Notes: generated by a model from the letters alone, not told the origin. Shown: positions 1-9,359, counted from the first letter of the stretch. The stretch: 14,577 nucleotides of DNA from Acanthaster planci (GCF_001949145.1 NW_019091406.1:1913734-1928310), one strand, 5' to 3'. Program-made: numbers and translations.

Positions 1-179
1 GTTTTAAAGTTTGTGTCCAGTGAGTTTTTTTCATTTTAAATCGTTGTTTGTTTTGTGTCTCTGACGTGTTACTCTCAGCATGGGAAAAAAAAATGAAGTC
101 ATCAGAATGGGGTGGTCACTGGTTTTGAATTTGTCCTATGAATTTGGAACAAAACTTTTTTTTATTGATTCCTCTTCAG

Positions 180-291
180 CCGCTCAGTATGGACGGTCCA
201 TTTGTCCGAGTTGTTCGCGGCCCGTTGCTGTCGGAGGTTTATGTCTCCTTTAATATGGTCAGCCATCATGTCACAATCAAGGAAAGTGCTG
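180..291 (+). CDS. MAN2A: MAN2A exon (first in window; residues 1-38 of the visible part)
   Basis: The acceptor is cctcttcag at 171-179, preceded by a T-rich tract, and the donor is g|gtgagt at 292. The frame starts at CCG (180) and reads PLSMDGPFVRVVRGPLLSEV, then VYVSF..HHVTIKESAG, with the last Gly codon split (phase 1). This matches the start of the C-terminal beta-sandwich half of GH38 Golgi mannosidases, where a conserved hydrophobic-Arg-Val strand and an SEV motif occur. The start is set by the acceptor, not by an ATG; earlier exons lie outside the window. No coding similarity was seen in 1-179, which is taken as intron. Confidence 0.9.
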
Positions 292-3200
292 GTGAGTAAA
301 CCGCTCGGGGATTGGCCAGGAGAGACCATTCTCTGTTGTGTGAGCCTGACGATCCCTGTTTCAGTTTTGCTAGAGTTGGTGGTGTTGGTGTTTTTTTGTT
401 TGAAGAATTTCAGTTGTGTACTTTTGGGGATGGTCTTAAGGCTTTCAAGACTAGTCTAGATATTTCTTGCATGGGGAGGGGTCCAATTCTCAGCTTCGTC
501 TGTCTTCAAATTACACCTCAGTTTTATGAATTTGTTGAAATTCTTGAGCTCAGTGCTAGATGAGTATGTATTTGTCTAATGTGAGGCCAAGGGCTGACAA
601 ATCCGGGTTTGGTTCTGCCTGTAAATATGTGAAACTGGTTGTGGAGTTGAAGATGGAGTTGAAGACGGCGACTTAGCCAAGATTGGAAAAAAAGGTTGGG
701 TCCATAGGCCCGTGAAGGAAGACCATGACGTGATCCATCCTCTTGTTGTCTGCAGGTGTGGATTCCAGAGTACTGGACATTAGGAATGTCGTGGATATCC
801 GCAGCGTCCGCAACCAGGAGTTGATCATGAGATTGAAATCCAACGTGCAGAATCCTGATAGAATATACTACACAGATCTCAATGGTTTCCAGGTATGGCA
901 GAAAACTGTCTGTGTTTTTTTTTTTTTTGCCATTGAGTGATTAAGCAAAATTTAATGTCTTGAGACCAATTTCTTGAAGGTGCTTGGCTGTGCAAATTAT
1001 TGCAGGACTCAGTTTTGCGTACGGCTGCTTTATTTAAAGAAAACATCACTGTGTTAATCAAGAATAGACATTGTTCGGAGGGTAGCCATTTTTTTTTCTT
1101 ATTTAATGCGGCTGGACTGGTTTGGCTTCCAAGTCTTACTGTCATTTTATTTTTGCAAATCAGGGATACCAGACTTTCAGCAATTGCTGGAATTTCAGCT
1201 TTTTCATCTTTTGGGGAAAAAAATTCCACCTCTGGTATTTGTTGGCAAGAATATTTTCATACATGAACTTGAATTACGCACCTAGAAATTTCAACAGAAA
1301 CGGTACTTTCCTACCTCCAGGCGCTTGTTGTATGTGTGAAAGAATGATTTGATTTAGATAAGTGCAGGGCACTGCATAAGCAGTGTCCTTTGAAACACAT
1401 GTATGTGAAAATCTAGTCTGTGAGGAGCTGTTTGTCGGTTCCCCGCGCAACGTGCGTTTACTTCAGATAGCCAACGTAGGGGACCAACTATGCTTGTGAA
1501 TCCAACGGTTTTTGCAAGCATGTGAATGCAGCATGTACGCACCGTTACATGCATGTACAAAACGTGGAATAACACTGAGCGCACTTTGTTCCATGTGTCA
1601 CGGTTGGACATTGTGTTAAGTTTTGATTTCTAAACATGTCGAAAATTAATTCTCTTAATATGGAATCAGGCGAGAAGATTTGGTGAAATTTGAGTGCATT
1701 GGCCCCCCCCCAAACTAGATGTCGTCATGTGCCTGGAAGAAGGCTTAGGCCCTTTTGCTGGGAAGCATGATCACTGCAAAAAACCTTTTCCCGCAAAAAG
1801 GACGTATGTACGCAACTATTTTATTTTAATGAAATATGAAGATTTCTTTGCTGGAAGTCTTAAAAAGTGTTTCCCAAGTCATTGAATAAATTGTTCAAAT
1901 GTTGCTTTTTGTACAGCTTGAGTTGATTTTGGAGTAAATTTATGTGTTTTTACTAAATAAGGAAAGTGTGTTTCTTACGCCTTTTTGTCCAGGAGTATTT
2001 AGCTGCTGTGCGCATGCTTCCTGGTAAAAGGGCGTATGCGTGCCTTTTGCCCTGAACACGACGATGTGCAAACAAAATGGTCTCAAACATGCTTGGCTTT
2101 GAATGACATTTTTCTTTCAATTTCAGAGTATAACCTGGGAGTGTCTGCTAAAAATCAGGTGTCTATAGAAAAGACCTTTCAATACTGAACTCACGATACA
2201 ACCGAGTTACTCACACTCTGCTTTCTGTGTTTTGACATCGTACCAGCTTCAGCAACGTAAGACTCTGGACAAGCTGCCCCTCCAAGCCAATTACTATCCC
2301 ATGCCCAGCATGGCTTTCTTGGAGTCCAGCGACACCCGGCTGTCCCTGCTTACCAATCATCCATCTGGAGTGGCCAGTCTCCAACCCGGTATGCCTGTAT
2401 TGGATGCAGAAATATACTGGGAAATAAGCATAAATCATTAATAACCATTGAACTGGAGCCGCTTTTATAGCACTGCATACTGTCCACTCGTCATATTCTA
2501 CATGCTTCATAGGATTTAGTTTGGTTGGTAACCAAAGCAAAGGCCTTTCATCAAATGTCAAAGATGTCAGAAAGGCTGTTTTTAACACCTATGGCTATGA
2601 CTTAGAACACTTTTAAATCTGACTTGGATCAAACATTATCTCACAAAGGAAATCTTTCCCATAATGCACTGCCAGCTGGAGCACCTAAAACCAACTTGAT
2701 AATTCATACTTGTTGAGGCAAGCTTACTCTCAGTTTACTTTGGCTGATTATGTCCGCCAAGAAATGCAGTGAACAAGTTTTGTTACTTGTCCACTTACTG
2801 CCGTTTGTGAATGGGGTCCTTATCATCAGCTCTCTCCTCCCTCTTCTTAAAAAATTGTTTGCTCTCTTCTCTCTTGTCCAAAGGCTGGTTTGACGTGGTC
2901 CTGGATCGCCGGTTGAACCAGGACGACAGTCGAGGGGTTCAGCAGGGTGTCTTAGACAACAAGATCACGGCACTGTCCTACCAGATCCTCCTGGAGCGAA
3001 CCGATGCTACAAACCAGGTCAGGCCAAGTCCCAACTCTCAAGAGGGGTGACCCAAGGCGGGTGGAGGTTAAGATTTCTTTGGGGCCATGGCGTTTGGCAG
3101 GGCATGAAAAAAATATCCGGAGGCTTGAGAATGTTGCTGAGCTCCGGTTTTGCTGTGGTTTACTTTTTTGCAATGGATAAATATCACGGAGAAGAGATGT

Positions 3201-5332
3201 CCACTCGGGACACATAGAGCCACATCTTACATGAATGGGAATAATAATATGCATGACATAAAAAGTACAGAAATGAGCAGATGGGAAATGCAAAAAATTA
3301 ATAATAGAGTATTAATACTTATTGCTTAGGGAAGTGCATGCACAGGTACAGTACAGTGAGACTCAACCACTTGCTGCCGGGGGGATTTTTCTTGAGCAAG
3401 ACAAGATGCCGGCTCATTTTCAAGATTTTCCATTTTCAAAATTTTTCAAAAATTCATCATTTCATTTAATGGCCGTTAATACCAAAATGAAGGACTCTTT
3501 GGGCGCTACTTTAAAGCTGACAGGTAAAATTCATTGACTCCTGAATATTTCAGCCAGGCCTGCAGCCTTGGAAAAAGAGCCCTGATTGTGCAGTGTTACA
3601 TAAGATTCTTTTGTTCCCGAAACCGGCAAAGTGCACTGCTGACCTCTTTTCAATAGGGGCCAGATTAGCATGCAGCAGTGCTATGTGGTTCATTGCTGCG
3701 GTGGTGGAGAGCTTTTGTCCCTGGTGGTAATCCGCTCCCTCTAAATGCCTCAAACCCTGGTATACTGTTTCAAAACAAGGCTGGATTATCTCCACTATAT
3801 AGAGCGAAAAAATGTTGGTAATGCCCAGCAGCTCAGTCTTTTGTGCTGAGCATGGTCTTTTGTTAAAAGGCCCAACTCTTTTGTCCCAGTTTGGGCTCCC
3901 TGGCTCTGCATATAAAGCCTCTGTACTCGAAAACGGGTCGCCCGGCAGGGAGTGGTTAAATAGATAACTTACGATGTATACTACAAAGTCTGATGGGTCA
4001 GGTGGTGGTGAGCAGAACCTTAACATACCTCCTGGTTTTTTTTCATCTGTTGTCCCTGGTTTGTTTTTATGTCCTGGACTTCTAAAAAGTTGAAATTATT
4101 GGCCGTTCTGTTTTGTGACAATTACAGTTTTTATGGTATGAGCTTACCTTTATCGAATGAAAAGGTTGTGTGAGAAATTGATTTCTAAAATGAGGGTTAG
4201 CAAGGAAAAACCTTGATTTGAAAACAACTTTGTCAATACTCACAGAGCCCACCACAGCCGGCGGGCTTCTCCTCCCTCCTGGGCCAGGCGGCTTCCCTCT
4301 CCCTGGACCACCCGCTCTACATCCACACCGCCCTCCCCGAGAGCCAAGAGCCCAGTGGCCAGCTGCTGCCCGAGTACCAGATGCTGGACGAGGCATTCCC
4401 CTGTGACATGCACCTGCTGAACCTGCGAACCCGAGTCCAACAGAGCGAGGTCATGGTGGAGGCCAAGCGGGAGGCATTCCTGCTGCTTCACCGGATGGGG
4501 TTTGATTGCCGGTACCCCGGGGTGGCCCTGTCTTGCTCCACCAACGGTGGTAAGGTGAGGGGATAATGCAGGTCATTGAAAGCACCATATCAGGAGTACT
4601 TCACAAGTACCCCAGTCGTAATTTGAGCCAAAAGCTATTCTCAGTAAACTGTAATCATGACAGTCCTTATTCAGTGTTCACTTCACTGTCGGTGCTGTAG
4701 TCAGGACCCTTACCACCATCACTGGGCCCCATAAGAAAAGACGAGACAAACACAAGACCTGCAGTCTGCATTCAAGACACATGCTTATACAAATGAACCA
4801 GAACACAAGCATTCAATTGTTATCGTTCGCCCAACTACTTGTGACAGGTCTTGTGACAGGTCTTTTGACAGGTCATGTGACAGGTCTCGTGCCTGGTCTC
4901 GTGCCTGGTCTTGTGACAGGTCTTGTGCCTGGTCTGGTGCCTGGTCTGGTGATGGCCTTGACTACAACACTGGTTGCTGTTAGTGTGACTTTTGAACAGT
5001 ACATGTGTAGCAACCCTTATTTCTGACTTGAGCTCACAAAAATGAGTCTTAATGCTAAACCCTCCTTGTCTTGAAACGCTTCAAGATTTGTCACCACGGC
5101 ACTTTTGCCCATGAAGTGACCATGTCCTCGATAGATCCCTCAGCATTGAACATGAACATCAAAATGTCTTCTTTTCCAGGTCGCTGTCAGAAATCTCTTC
5201 CAGAACCTGAATCTCCGGAGTCTGCAAGCCACCTCGTTATCAGGGCTGTACGACAGCGACGAGATGGAAGTGGATTCGGAGTTCACCCTGGAGCCTATGG
5301 AGATCAACACTTACCGGGTTCAGTTCCACTGA
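180..5332 (+). CDS. MAN2A: Golgi alpha-mannosidase II (GH38), 3' part of gene, six exons
   Basis: Joining 180-291, 756-892, 2247-2388, 2884-3017, 4246-4554 and 5180-5332 gives 987 nt in one frame, ending in TGA: the C-terminal 328 residues of a MAN2A-type alpha-mannosidase. The family is a type II Golgi membrane enzyme that trims two mannoses from GlcNAcMan5GlcNAc2 during complex N-glycan synthesis. Family signatures are visible in order: a VRVxRGPLLSEV strand (residues 9-20), YTDLNGFQ (76-83), LDKLPLQANYYPMP, LDRRLNQDDSRG with QGVLDNK (from about 137), CDMHLLNLRT and HRMGFDC, and a closing LEPMEINTYRVQFH. The known nucleophile and acid/base aspartates of this family (Asp204 and Asp341 in the fly enzyme) lie in the missing N-terminal domain. 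Intron phases are 1, 0, 1, 0, 0, all GT-AG. No stop or frameshift is seen, so it appears functional. MAN2A1 and MAN2A2 cannot be told apart; an invertebrate probably has one pro-orthologue. Confidence 0.95.
292..755 (+). other. Intron (464 bp, phase 1)
   Basis: The intron starts gtgagt and ends tcttgttgtctgcag. It holds T-rich, low-complexity sequence. Short open frames inside it show no family signature. No repeat element or RNA gene was recognised. Confidence 0.88.
756..892 (+). CDS. MAN2A: MAN2A exon (residues 38-83)
   Basis: The first two bases complete the split Gly codon; then the frame reads VDSRVLDIRNVVDIRSVRNQ, followed by ELIMRLKSNVQNPDRIYYTDLNGFQ. The YTDLNGFQ motif is close to invariant in Golgi alpha-mannosidase II and identifies the gene. 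The donor is cag|gtatgg at 893 (phase 0). The acceptor tctgcag (749-755) is strong. The open frame continues for a short way into the intron, but family length and the next exon support the splice at 892. Confidence 0.95.
893..2246 (+). other. Intron (1354 bp, phase 0)
   Basis: The longest intron in the window runs from gtatgg to tcgtaccag. It carries T-runs (for example 908-918), a C-run near 1703-1711 and a diverged inverted repeat at 1750-2032. The small open frames on both strands have no recognisable domain and are treated as chance. Confidence 0.85.
1750..2032. repeat. Diverged inverted repeat in intron, possible old MITE
   Basis: The sequence at 1750-1769 matches the reverse complement of 2013-2032 at 17 of 20 positions (core CCCTTTT..GGAAGCATG). 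Looser similarity continues inward, where both arms carry an AAAAAGG-CGTA stretch. This could be the remains of a small non-autonomous DNA transposon. No target-site duplication was resolved. Confidence 0.4.
2247..2388 (+). CDS. MAN2A: MAN2A exon (residues 84-131)
   Basis: The exon reads LQQRKTLDKLPLQANYYPMP, then SMAFLESSDTRLSLLTNHPSGVASLQP and the first base of a Gly codon. The DKLPLQANYYPMP block and the RLSLLT block are hallmark segments of Golgi alpha-mannosidase II. The acceptor taccag ends at 2246. A second AG at 2251-2252 would drop two residues, but the phase-0 join at 2247 gives FQ|LQQRK, as in the family. The donor is cg|gtatgc at 2389 (phase 1). Confidence 0.95.
2389..2883 (+). 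other. Intron (495 bp, phase 1)
   Basis: The intron runs from gtatgc to a long pyrimidine tract ending ccaaag at 2883 (2820-2880 is CT-rich). No repeat, RNA gene or coding signal is evident. Confidence 0.85.
2884..3017 (+). CDS. MAN2A: MAN2A exon (residues 131-175)
   Basis: After completing a Gly codon the exon reads WFDVVLDRRLNQDDSRGVQQ, then GVLDNKITALSYQILLERTDATNQ. The LDRRLxQDDxRG motif followed by QGxxDNK is strongly conserved among GH38 Golgi mannosidases, in the beta-structure packed against the catalytic domain. The donor is cag|gtcagg at 3018, phase 0. Short direct read-through would add residues not seen in the family. Confidence 0.95.
3018..4245 (+). other. Intron (1228 bp, phase 0)
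   Basis: The intron runs from gtcagg to caatactcacag. The 3420-3475 stretch is rich in short TTTTCAAAA-like words. Positions 3550-4026 hold an unusually long antisense open frame (158 codons) whose translation shows no recognisable motif and which is probably repeat-derived or chance. No RNA gene was seen. Confidence 0.85.
4246..4554 (+). CDS. MAN2A: MAN2A exon (residues 176-278), GC-rich
   Basis: The frame starts at AGC (4246) after tcacag and is open for 103 codons. It begins with a Pro/Ser/Leu-rich variable stretch (SPPQPAGFSSLLGQAASLSL), the poorly conserved linker of the family. It continues to FPCDMHLLNLRT, a helix-like stretch with EAKREAFLLLHRMGFDCRYPG, and ends CSTNGGK. The three Cys (in FPCDM, GFDCR and LSCST) match conserved cysteine positions in vertebrate MAN2A. 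The donor is aag|gtgagg at 4555, phase 0. The exon is visibly more GC-rich than its flanking introns. Confidence 0.93.
4555..5179 (+). other. Intron (625 bp, phase 0)
   Basis: The intron runs from gtgagg to tcttcttttccag. It contains the 12-bp minisatellite at 4838-4945 and otherwise nothing recognisable. Confidence 0.87.
4838..4945 (+). repeat. 12-bp minisatellite, nine tandem copies
   Basis: Nine contiguous 12-base units start at 4838, 4850, 4862, 4874, 4886, 4898, 4910, 4922 and 4934. They fall into two variants: CTTGTGACAGGT-like (units 1-4 and 7) and CTSGTGCCTGGT-like (units 5, 6, 8 and 9, with unit 8 carrying CTT). The array is intronic. Because 12 is divisible by 3 it stays open in one frame (Gly-Leu-Val-rich), but it is not coding by position. 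Confidence 0.9.
5180..5332 (+). CDS. MAN2A: MAN2A last coding exon (residues 279-328 and stop)
   Basis: The acceptor cttttccag ends at 5179. The frame reads VAVRNLFQNLNLRSLQATSL, then SGLYDSDEMEVDSEFTLEP and MEINTYRVQFH, with TGA at 5330-5332. The GK|V join across the intron and the LEPMEIxTxR ending match the C terminus of MAN2A proteins, so the stop is the true end of the protein and not a truncation. Confidence 0.95.
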   Translation, partial: VAVRNLFQNLNLRSLQATSLSGLYDSDEMEVDSEFTLEPMEINTYRVQFH

Positions 5333-5359
5333 CCACCCCCCTGAAGGTTCATGATTCAG

Positions 5360-5640
5360 GTGATCATCGTCAAGGTCGGATCCAGGACCCAGTCGTTGAT
5401 GGGCCAAACTTGTTTTTTTGGTTGGGGGGAGGAGGGGCAAAGATTTGGACATTTTTTGGGGGGGAACATTTAATGGCCTTTCCGAGTGTTTTACACGCTT
5501 TTGGAAGGAGGGGAAATGAAGTAGACCAAATTATTGTCTTTCAGTCTTCCTCTTGTTTGAAAAAAATCTCTCTTTTTCAGTTGGGGGGGTGGAGCTATAG
5601 CCCCATTGGCCGTCCTGGATCCGCCCTTGACCATCATCAC
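5360..5640. mobile_element. MITE-like inverted-repeat element (281 bp) in the presumed 3' UTR
   Basis: The 30 bases at 5360-5389 match the reverse complement of 5611-5640 at 26 of 30 positions (core GGATCCAGGAC on one side, GTCCTGGATCC on the other). The interior has T and G homopolymer runs (5410-5465, 5583-5590) and no coding capacity. A clear target-site duplication is not resolved: ATCATC occurs near both ends (5363-5368 and 5633-5638) but inside the repeats. The element begins 27 bases after the mannosidase stop codon, so the transcript probably carries it. The superfamily was not assigned. Confidence 0.75.
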
Positions 5641-5962
5641 ACATTGTCACATCAGTACGGGATAGATCTGGCCCATGTGAACAGTTTTCTTTGTGCTAGA
5701 GGCATGATTCACCCTAGCTCCTTGTTTCTTGAATTGTCTCCAGATGGCTCTGTGTCTTTGTCATGAGAGCTGTCTTGTGACTGCCTTTGCACCCTTCGTG
5801 TAAGTTTAGGCCAGTTGGCCCGTATGCCAAATGTTGTCCCCGCAAGGTGGTTTGGAGGATGGCACACCTTATCAGTAGACACTCCAAATAGAGTGAATCG
5901 GAGGGTGTTATGTGAATGTATCAAAGGATCAGTTTGGCATTCCTTGTAGTGTGCTGCTGACT
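5641..5962. other. Non-coding stretch after the mannosidase gene
   Basis: No gene, RNA or repeat was recognised. This is presumably 3' UTR or downstream flank. No AATAAA polyadenylation hexamer occurs in it. Confidence 0.5.
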
Positions 5963-5965
5963 TAA

Positions 5966-6536
5966 CGGCCGGCGACCATTTAGACCCAGTTTGAAAAGGT
6001 AGCCCCCCCGGTAGCCCGCCCTGTATAATGCCTGCCCGGTATTCAGGCTACTCCAGGCCGGTATCAGGCCTGTCTGCAATTCGGCATTTCAAAGTCCCTG
6101 ATGAAAGGCTTCCCCCACCATGCTTCCACAGATGAATAGGAGTCTAAACAAATTTAAACTCGAACATAAAAAGGTGGCAATGGATTTCATGTGCTGGCGA
6201 GAGTACTTGACTGTAATAAGTTTGGAGATCAAAAGTGTTGATGATTAATGGTCCCCAATGTGTGCCTAATCGCATGGCAGGGACTTTGATCTCTGCCGGT
6301 GAAGGGTTCAGCGTTGTACAGCGCTGAAGGATTAAAAACCACAGGCAGGTTTCTTCAGGGATAGATTACATGTACCAGTACTTGCAAACAATAGACCCCA
6401 GGATGGAGAAGTTCGAGATCAACAACCAGTCCAGCATCCCAGGCCGGAAGCCAGGCCGGTATGAAAGGGGTTTTTGCAACAGGGCGAGCTTACCGGGAGG
6501 GCCCTTTTCAAACCGGGTCTAAATAGTCGCCGGCCC
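5966..6536. mobile_element. PIF/Harbinger-like MITE (571 bp) with TAA target duplication
   Basis: Long terminal inverted repeats lie at 5966-6024 and 6479-6536. Both read (C/G)GGCCGGCGAC(C/T)ATTTAGACCC, then GTTTGAAAAGG and a CCCGGTA..CGCCCTGT tail when oriented outward to inward. A TAA trinucleotide flanks the element directly on both sides (5963-5965 and 6537-6539). A 3-bp TWA duplication is the known signature of PIF/Harbinger transposons, so this is inferred to be a non-autonomous member. The interior has no transposase frame. A 12-base word CCAGGCCGGTAT occurs in direct orientation at 6053-6064 and 6451-6462. Confidence 0.85.
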
Positions 6537-6539
6537 TAA

Positions 6540-8438
6540 ACTGTAACAGTGTTTCTACAGCAAAATACGGGGCAAGTCATGACAAGCGAATATAGAATCC
6601 ATTTGGAGGATGTAACTGAGCAAGGGACGGATGCTGGGAGACAGTTGGACTGAATTCAGGCTGGGACCCACAACCTCTTACGTGCCGTTCTGGTGTTTGA
6701 CAAATGTGGACGTCCTCAGCTGTGTTTGTTTCCTGCCAATCAGTCGGCAGTTTTGGCATGGACACGTTCCGGCTTGTACAGTCCTTGGTGTTTCCCTGCT
6801 TTCTTACTGATGTGATAAGAAGCCCTTTTTCATAGTTTGTAATAACAGTATTTCAAGACGTTTTACAGAAATGGCTCTGTAAAGTTATTCTGAAATTGTG
6901 GTGGAGGGATTATCCTTTTTGAGTACTTTTCTACAGCCGTTATATTTACGTCTTTAGTCTCTAATTTGGTAATCATGTGCCTTTTCTTTCTTACCTGAAT
7001 GATTTTAAGTAAAGATCCACCAAAGAGTGAATGTTCTTGGACAGAAGGCAATGTATTTCATTTCTTATTTAAGAGGCAAGCAGAAAAAAAAATGAATAGA
7101 TTTATGAATTGATTTTCACTATTTTGCATTAAAATGTCGTACGCAACCATTTTGACATAATTCCATTAGCAAACATCATTAATTTTAAATTACATTAAAG
7201 ATATTAAGGTTAGGGTTCACAACAAGTGCATTTTGCATTTTCATGTTGAGGTGCGAACATGCCTGTCCCATAAACATGTGCAAAATGTATTGCCCAGATA
7301 GGCATAAAAGTAGATAACTGATACTTTTGTTTTCATGAAGAGACGAGCATCCTTTGTCACATTCACAGCTTAGCACCTGCGGAAACATACATCTGCCTGC
7401 CCTGTTGAAAAACGCATTGAACAGAAGGGCATAAATGAAGGAAAGCGTGGATTTTCGTTTTCACAAAGGGTCTTGCATCTCCAGGAATGATTTTGGACTA
7501 ATTAACTACTATGTTTATTCTGAATACTGGGTTCAGGTAACCGTCTACCTTTCCAAGAATCATATGAAGGTTTTCTTACCCCGTAAAGTTATTGCAAAGG
7601 AGGTAATGCAATTTTGAATGGGAGAAACTTCTCTTGTAGTTAACTCGAAAACATTTTTTTTGCAATATCCACGCGCCTTTCCCTTTGTTAAATCAGTGAT
7701 GATTTTTTCTCTCTGAGGATCGTTTTGTTGAATTGGTAGGCTATTGAAGCGGGTTTATATTAGACTTAGTGACATAACTAAATTGCAAAGCGGTTTTCAC
7801 ACTGAACGAGATATACAGGGGTATGGACTTGTCCAGAAGAGGAGAGGTTAATTGATCTCAACGATCTACATTGAACTGATTTTTCAGGTTTCCTAAGGTG
7901 TACTTAGTGTTACATTGTCAACAATTTCTTTTTGGGGTTAAATTTTCTCCATTTTAGGATATTTTAGATGTTGTTTATGCTTCACATTTGTAGTTATCGA
8001 TCAGATGTCCCATGCCCAATCATTTGGAGTATTTATTGACTCTTTGGAGGTAATCATGAACAGTAATAATATGCCTATTTTTTTAAATCTAAAGCTAGAT
8101 ATAAATTACAATAGCAAACATGTCAAGTTGTCAGTAGGGAACAGGATGATGTCCTACTTAAAATTTTGTTGTAAATATTTATTTGAAATTGTACAGTTTG
8201 TTAAAAAGGTGGGTTTTGTGCCAAATACCCTGAAGTTGGCTTCATGACCTGATGACTTTTTTCATAGATATGACTGAGTGCCATGCCTGCAGTGATCAAA
8301 ATCAGCGGTCTTTCCTCAGTTTTAATAATTTGTCTTGACAAGGCTTATAAATTATTCAAATTTCTTTACTGTTAAGTAAATTAGTATATATGTCTTTTAC
8401 TAATATGATTGATTTTATTGACGGGGATACTTTTTTTC
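6540..8438. other. AT-rich non-coding region without recognised gene
   Basis: The open frames here are short and lack family signatures. ATTAAA hexamers at 7128-7133 and 7194-7199 are possible, weak polyadenylation signals for the mannosidase transcript. No RNA gene or clear repeat was seen. Confidence 0.5.
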
Positions 8439-8520
8439 TCCAAATTTGCCTTTTTTTCATCTCAAATTTGCATTTTCTTCCTCTAAATTTGCAGTTTTTC
8501 TCTGAAATTTGCCTTTCCCC
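8439..8520 (+). repeat. Four-copy tandem repeat of 20-22 bp
   Basis: Units lie at 8439-8460, 8461-8480, 8481-8500 and 8501-8520. Each carries AAATTTGC followed by a T/C-rich run. The copies differ by several bases, which indicates an old small minisatellite. Confidence 0.75.
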
Positions 8521-8912
8521 CTATATTATGTATATTTCGTTCTTCAATTGTTTTGTTGAATTTCATTCTAACTCTCACCCTACCCATCTTAATTACACAA
8601 ATGCTAACACTGCAGTTTCTGATAGGATTTGTTTGAGCCAATTATGTTACATCCAATCATGGTACATATGTACTTGTATTCGGTCGGAGCTTTTCGGAAT
8701 TTAATCATAAACTTCCTGGAATTCAAGGTGTTACATGTACATTGAATTTTCACTTAAAACACACGGCGTAATCTCCACTGGAACTTTTGTACCAATTGTG
8801 TATTTTTGTAATATCTGCAAAGAAAAAAAGTGTGACGGAGGCGCAGAAGTGACATATTGAGACACCCTTTCAACATGTTCCATTCTTCTCGGGCCATTCC
8901 ATGTTGTAAGTG

Positions 8913-9359
8913 TAAAGCCTGGTTTCCATGTCGATGTGAGAAACGCAGAGAGTAACACAGTTCAACTTTTCCGACTGTCTGCGTCAAGTCGCTGAGAAGT
9001 AGGCCCATACAAACGCGCACGCAAGCATGACGGGCGTAAAGCGATGCTTCTGTGGCTTAGTACCACTCATTTGGTCCATGTTCTCCTTATTGCTAGCATA
9101 TTTAGCCCCAAACGTCAACAAAATAGCTGACCATTAACAAACTAAACCAAACTGGAGTACCAGTTCGGCTTCAAGAGGCAGCATTGCAACCTGAAAAAGT
9201 CATTCTTTGTGGAAATTGTTTCGCACTGAGTTTCGCACGCCATTTTGTTTAATTTTTTTGGTGGAATGATGTCGCACAGCGTCTTTTCTGCGACTGTCCG
9301 CGTCTTGACGTGTTGTGAACCGTCTGCATTATAAACGACCATATGGAAACCAGGCTTTA
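8913..9359. mobile_element. MITE-like element with 17-bp terminal inverted repeats (about 445 bp)
   Basis: TAAAGCCTGGTTTCCAT at 8913-8929 is exactly the reverse complement of 9343-9359. If the terminal TA pairs (8913-8914 and 9358-9359) are target duplications, the TIR proper is AAGCCTGGTTTCCAT. TA duplication would fit Tc1/mariner-like or ISL2EU-like elements, but a palindromic dinucleotide is weak evidence. Subterminal CGACTGT(C/T)(C/T)GCGTC words occur in direct orientation near both ends (about 8970-8985 and 9292-9306). No transposase is encoded. Confidence 0.72.

Noticed and set aside
202-563. Two overlapping + strand open frames over the first exon and intron
   Set aside because: The true coding frame at 180-291 is a different one, fixed by mannosidase homology; these frames run into the intron without similarity.
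879-1352. Several open frames on both strands in the second intron
   Set aside because: Low-complexity, Lys- or Phe-rich translations arising from A/T runs; no domain, and they overlap a confident intron.
4082-4491. Pro/Gly/Arg-rich and other open frames antisense or out of frame to the GC-rich exon
   Set aside because: Shadow frames produced by high GC content in the real exon.
4781-5026. Open frame with Gly-Leu-Val repeats (81 codons)
   Set aside because: It is the translation of the 12-bp intronic minisatellite; the flanking exons join in frame without it.
5071-5766. Long + strand open frame (231 codons) across the last exon
   Set aside because: It is in a different frame from the conserved mannosidase ending and continues through the inverted-repeat element; the homologous frame ends at TGA 5330-5332.
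8754-9342. Minus strand open frames overlapping the 445-bp element
   Set aside because: Short, no transposase motif, and they cross the TIR boundaries.
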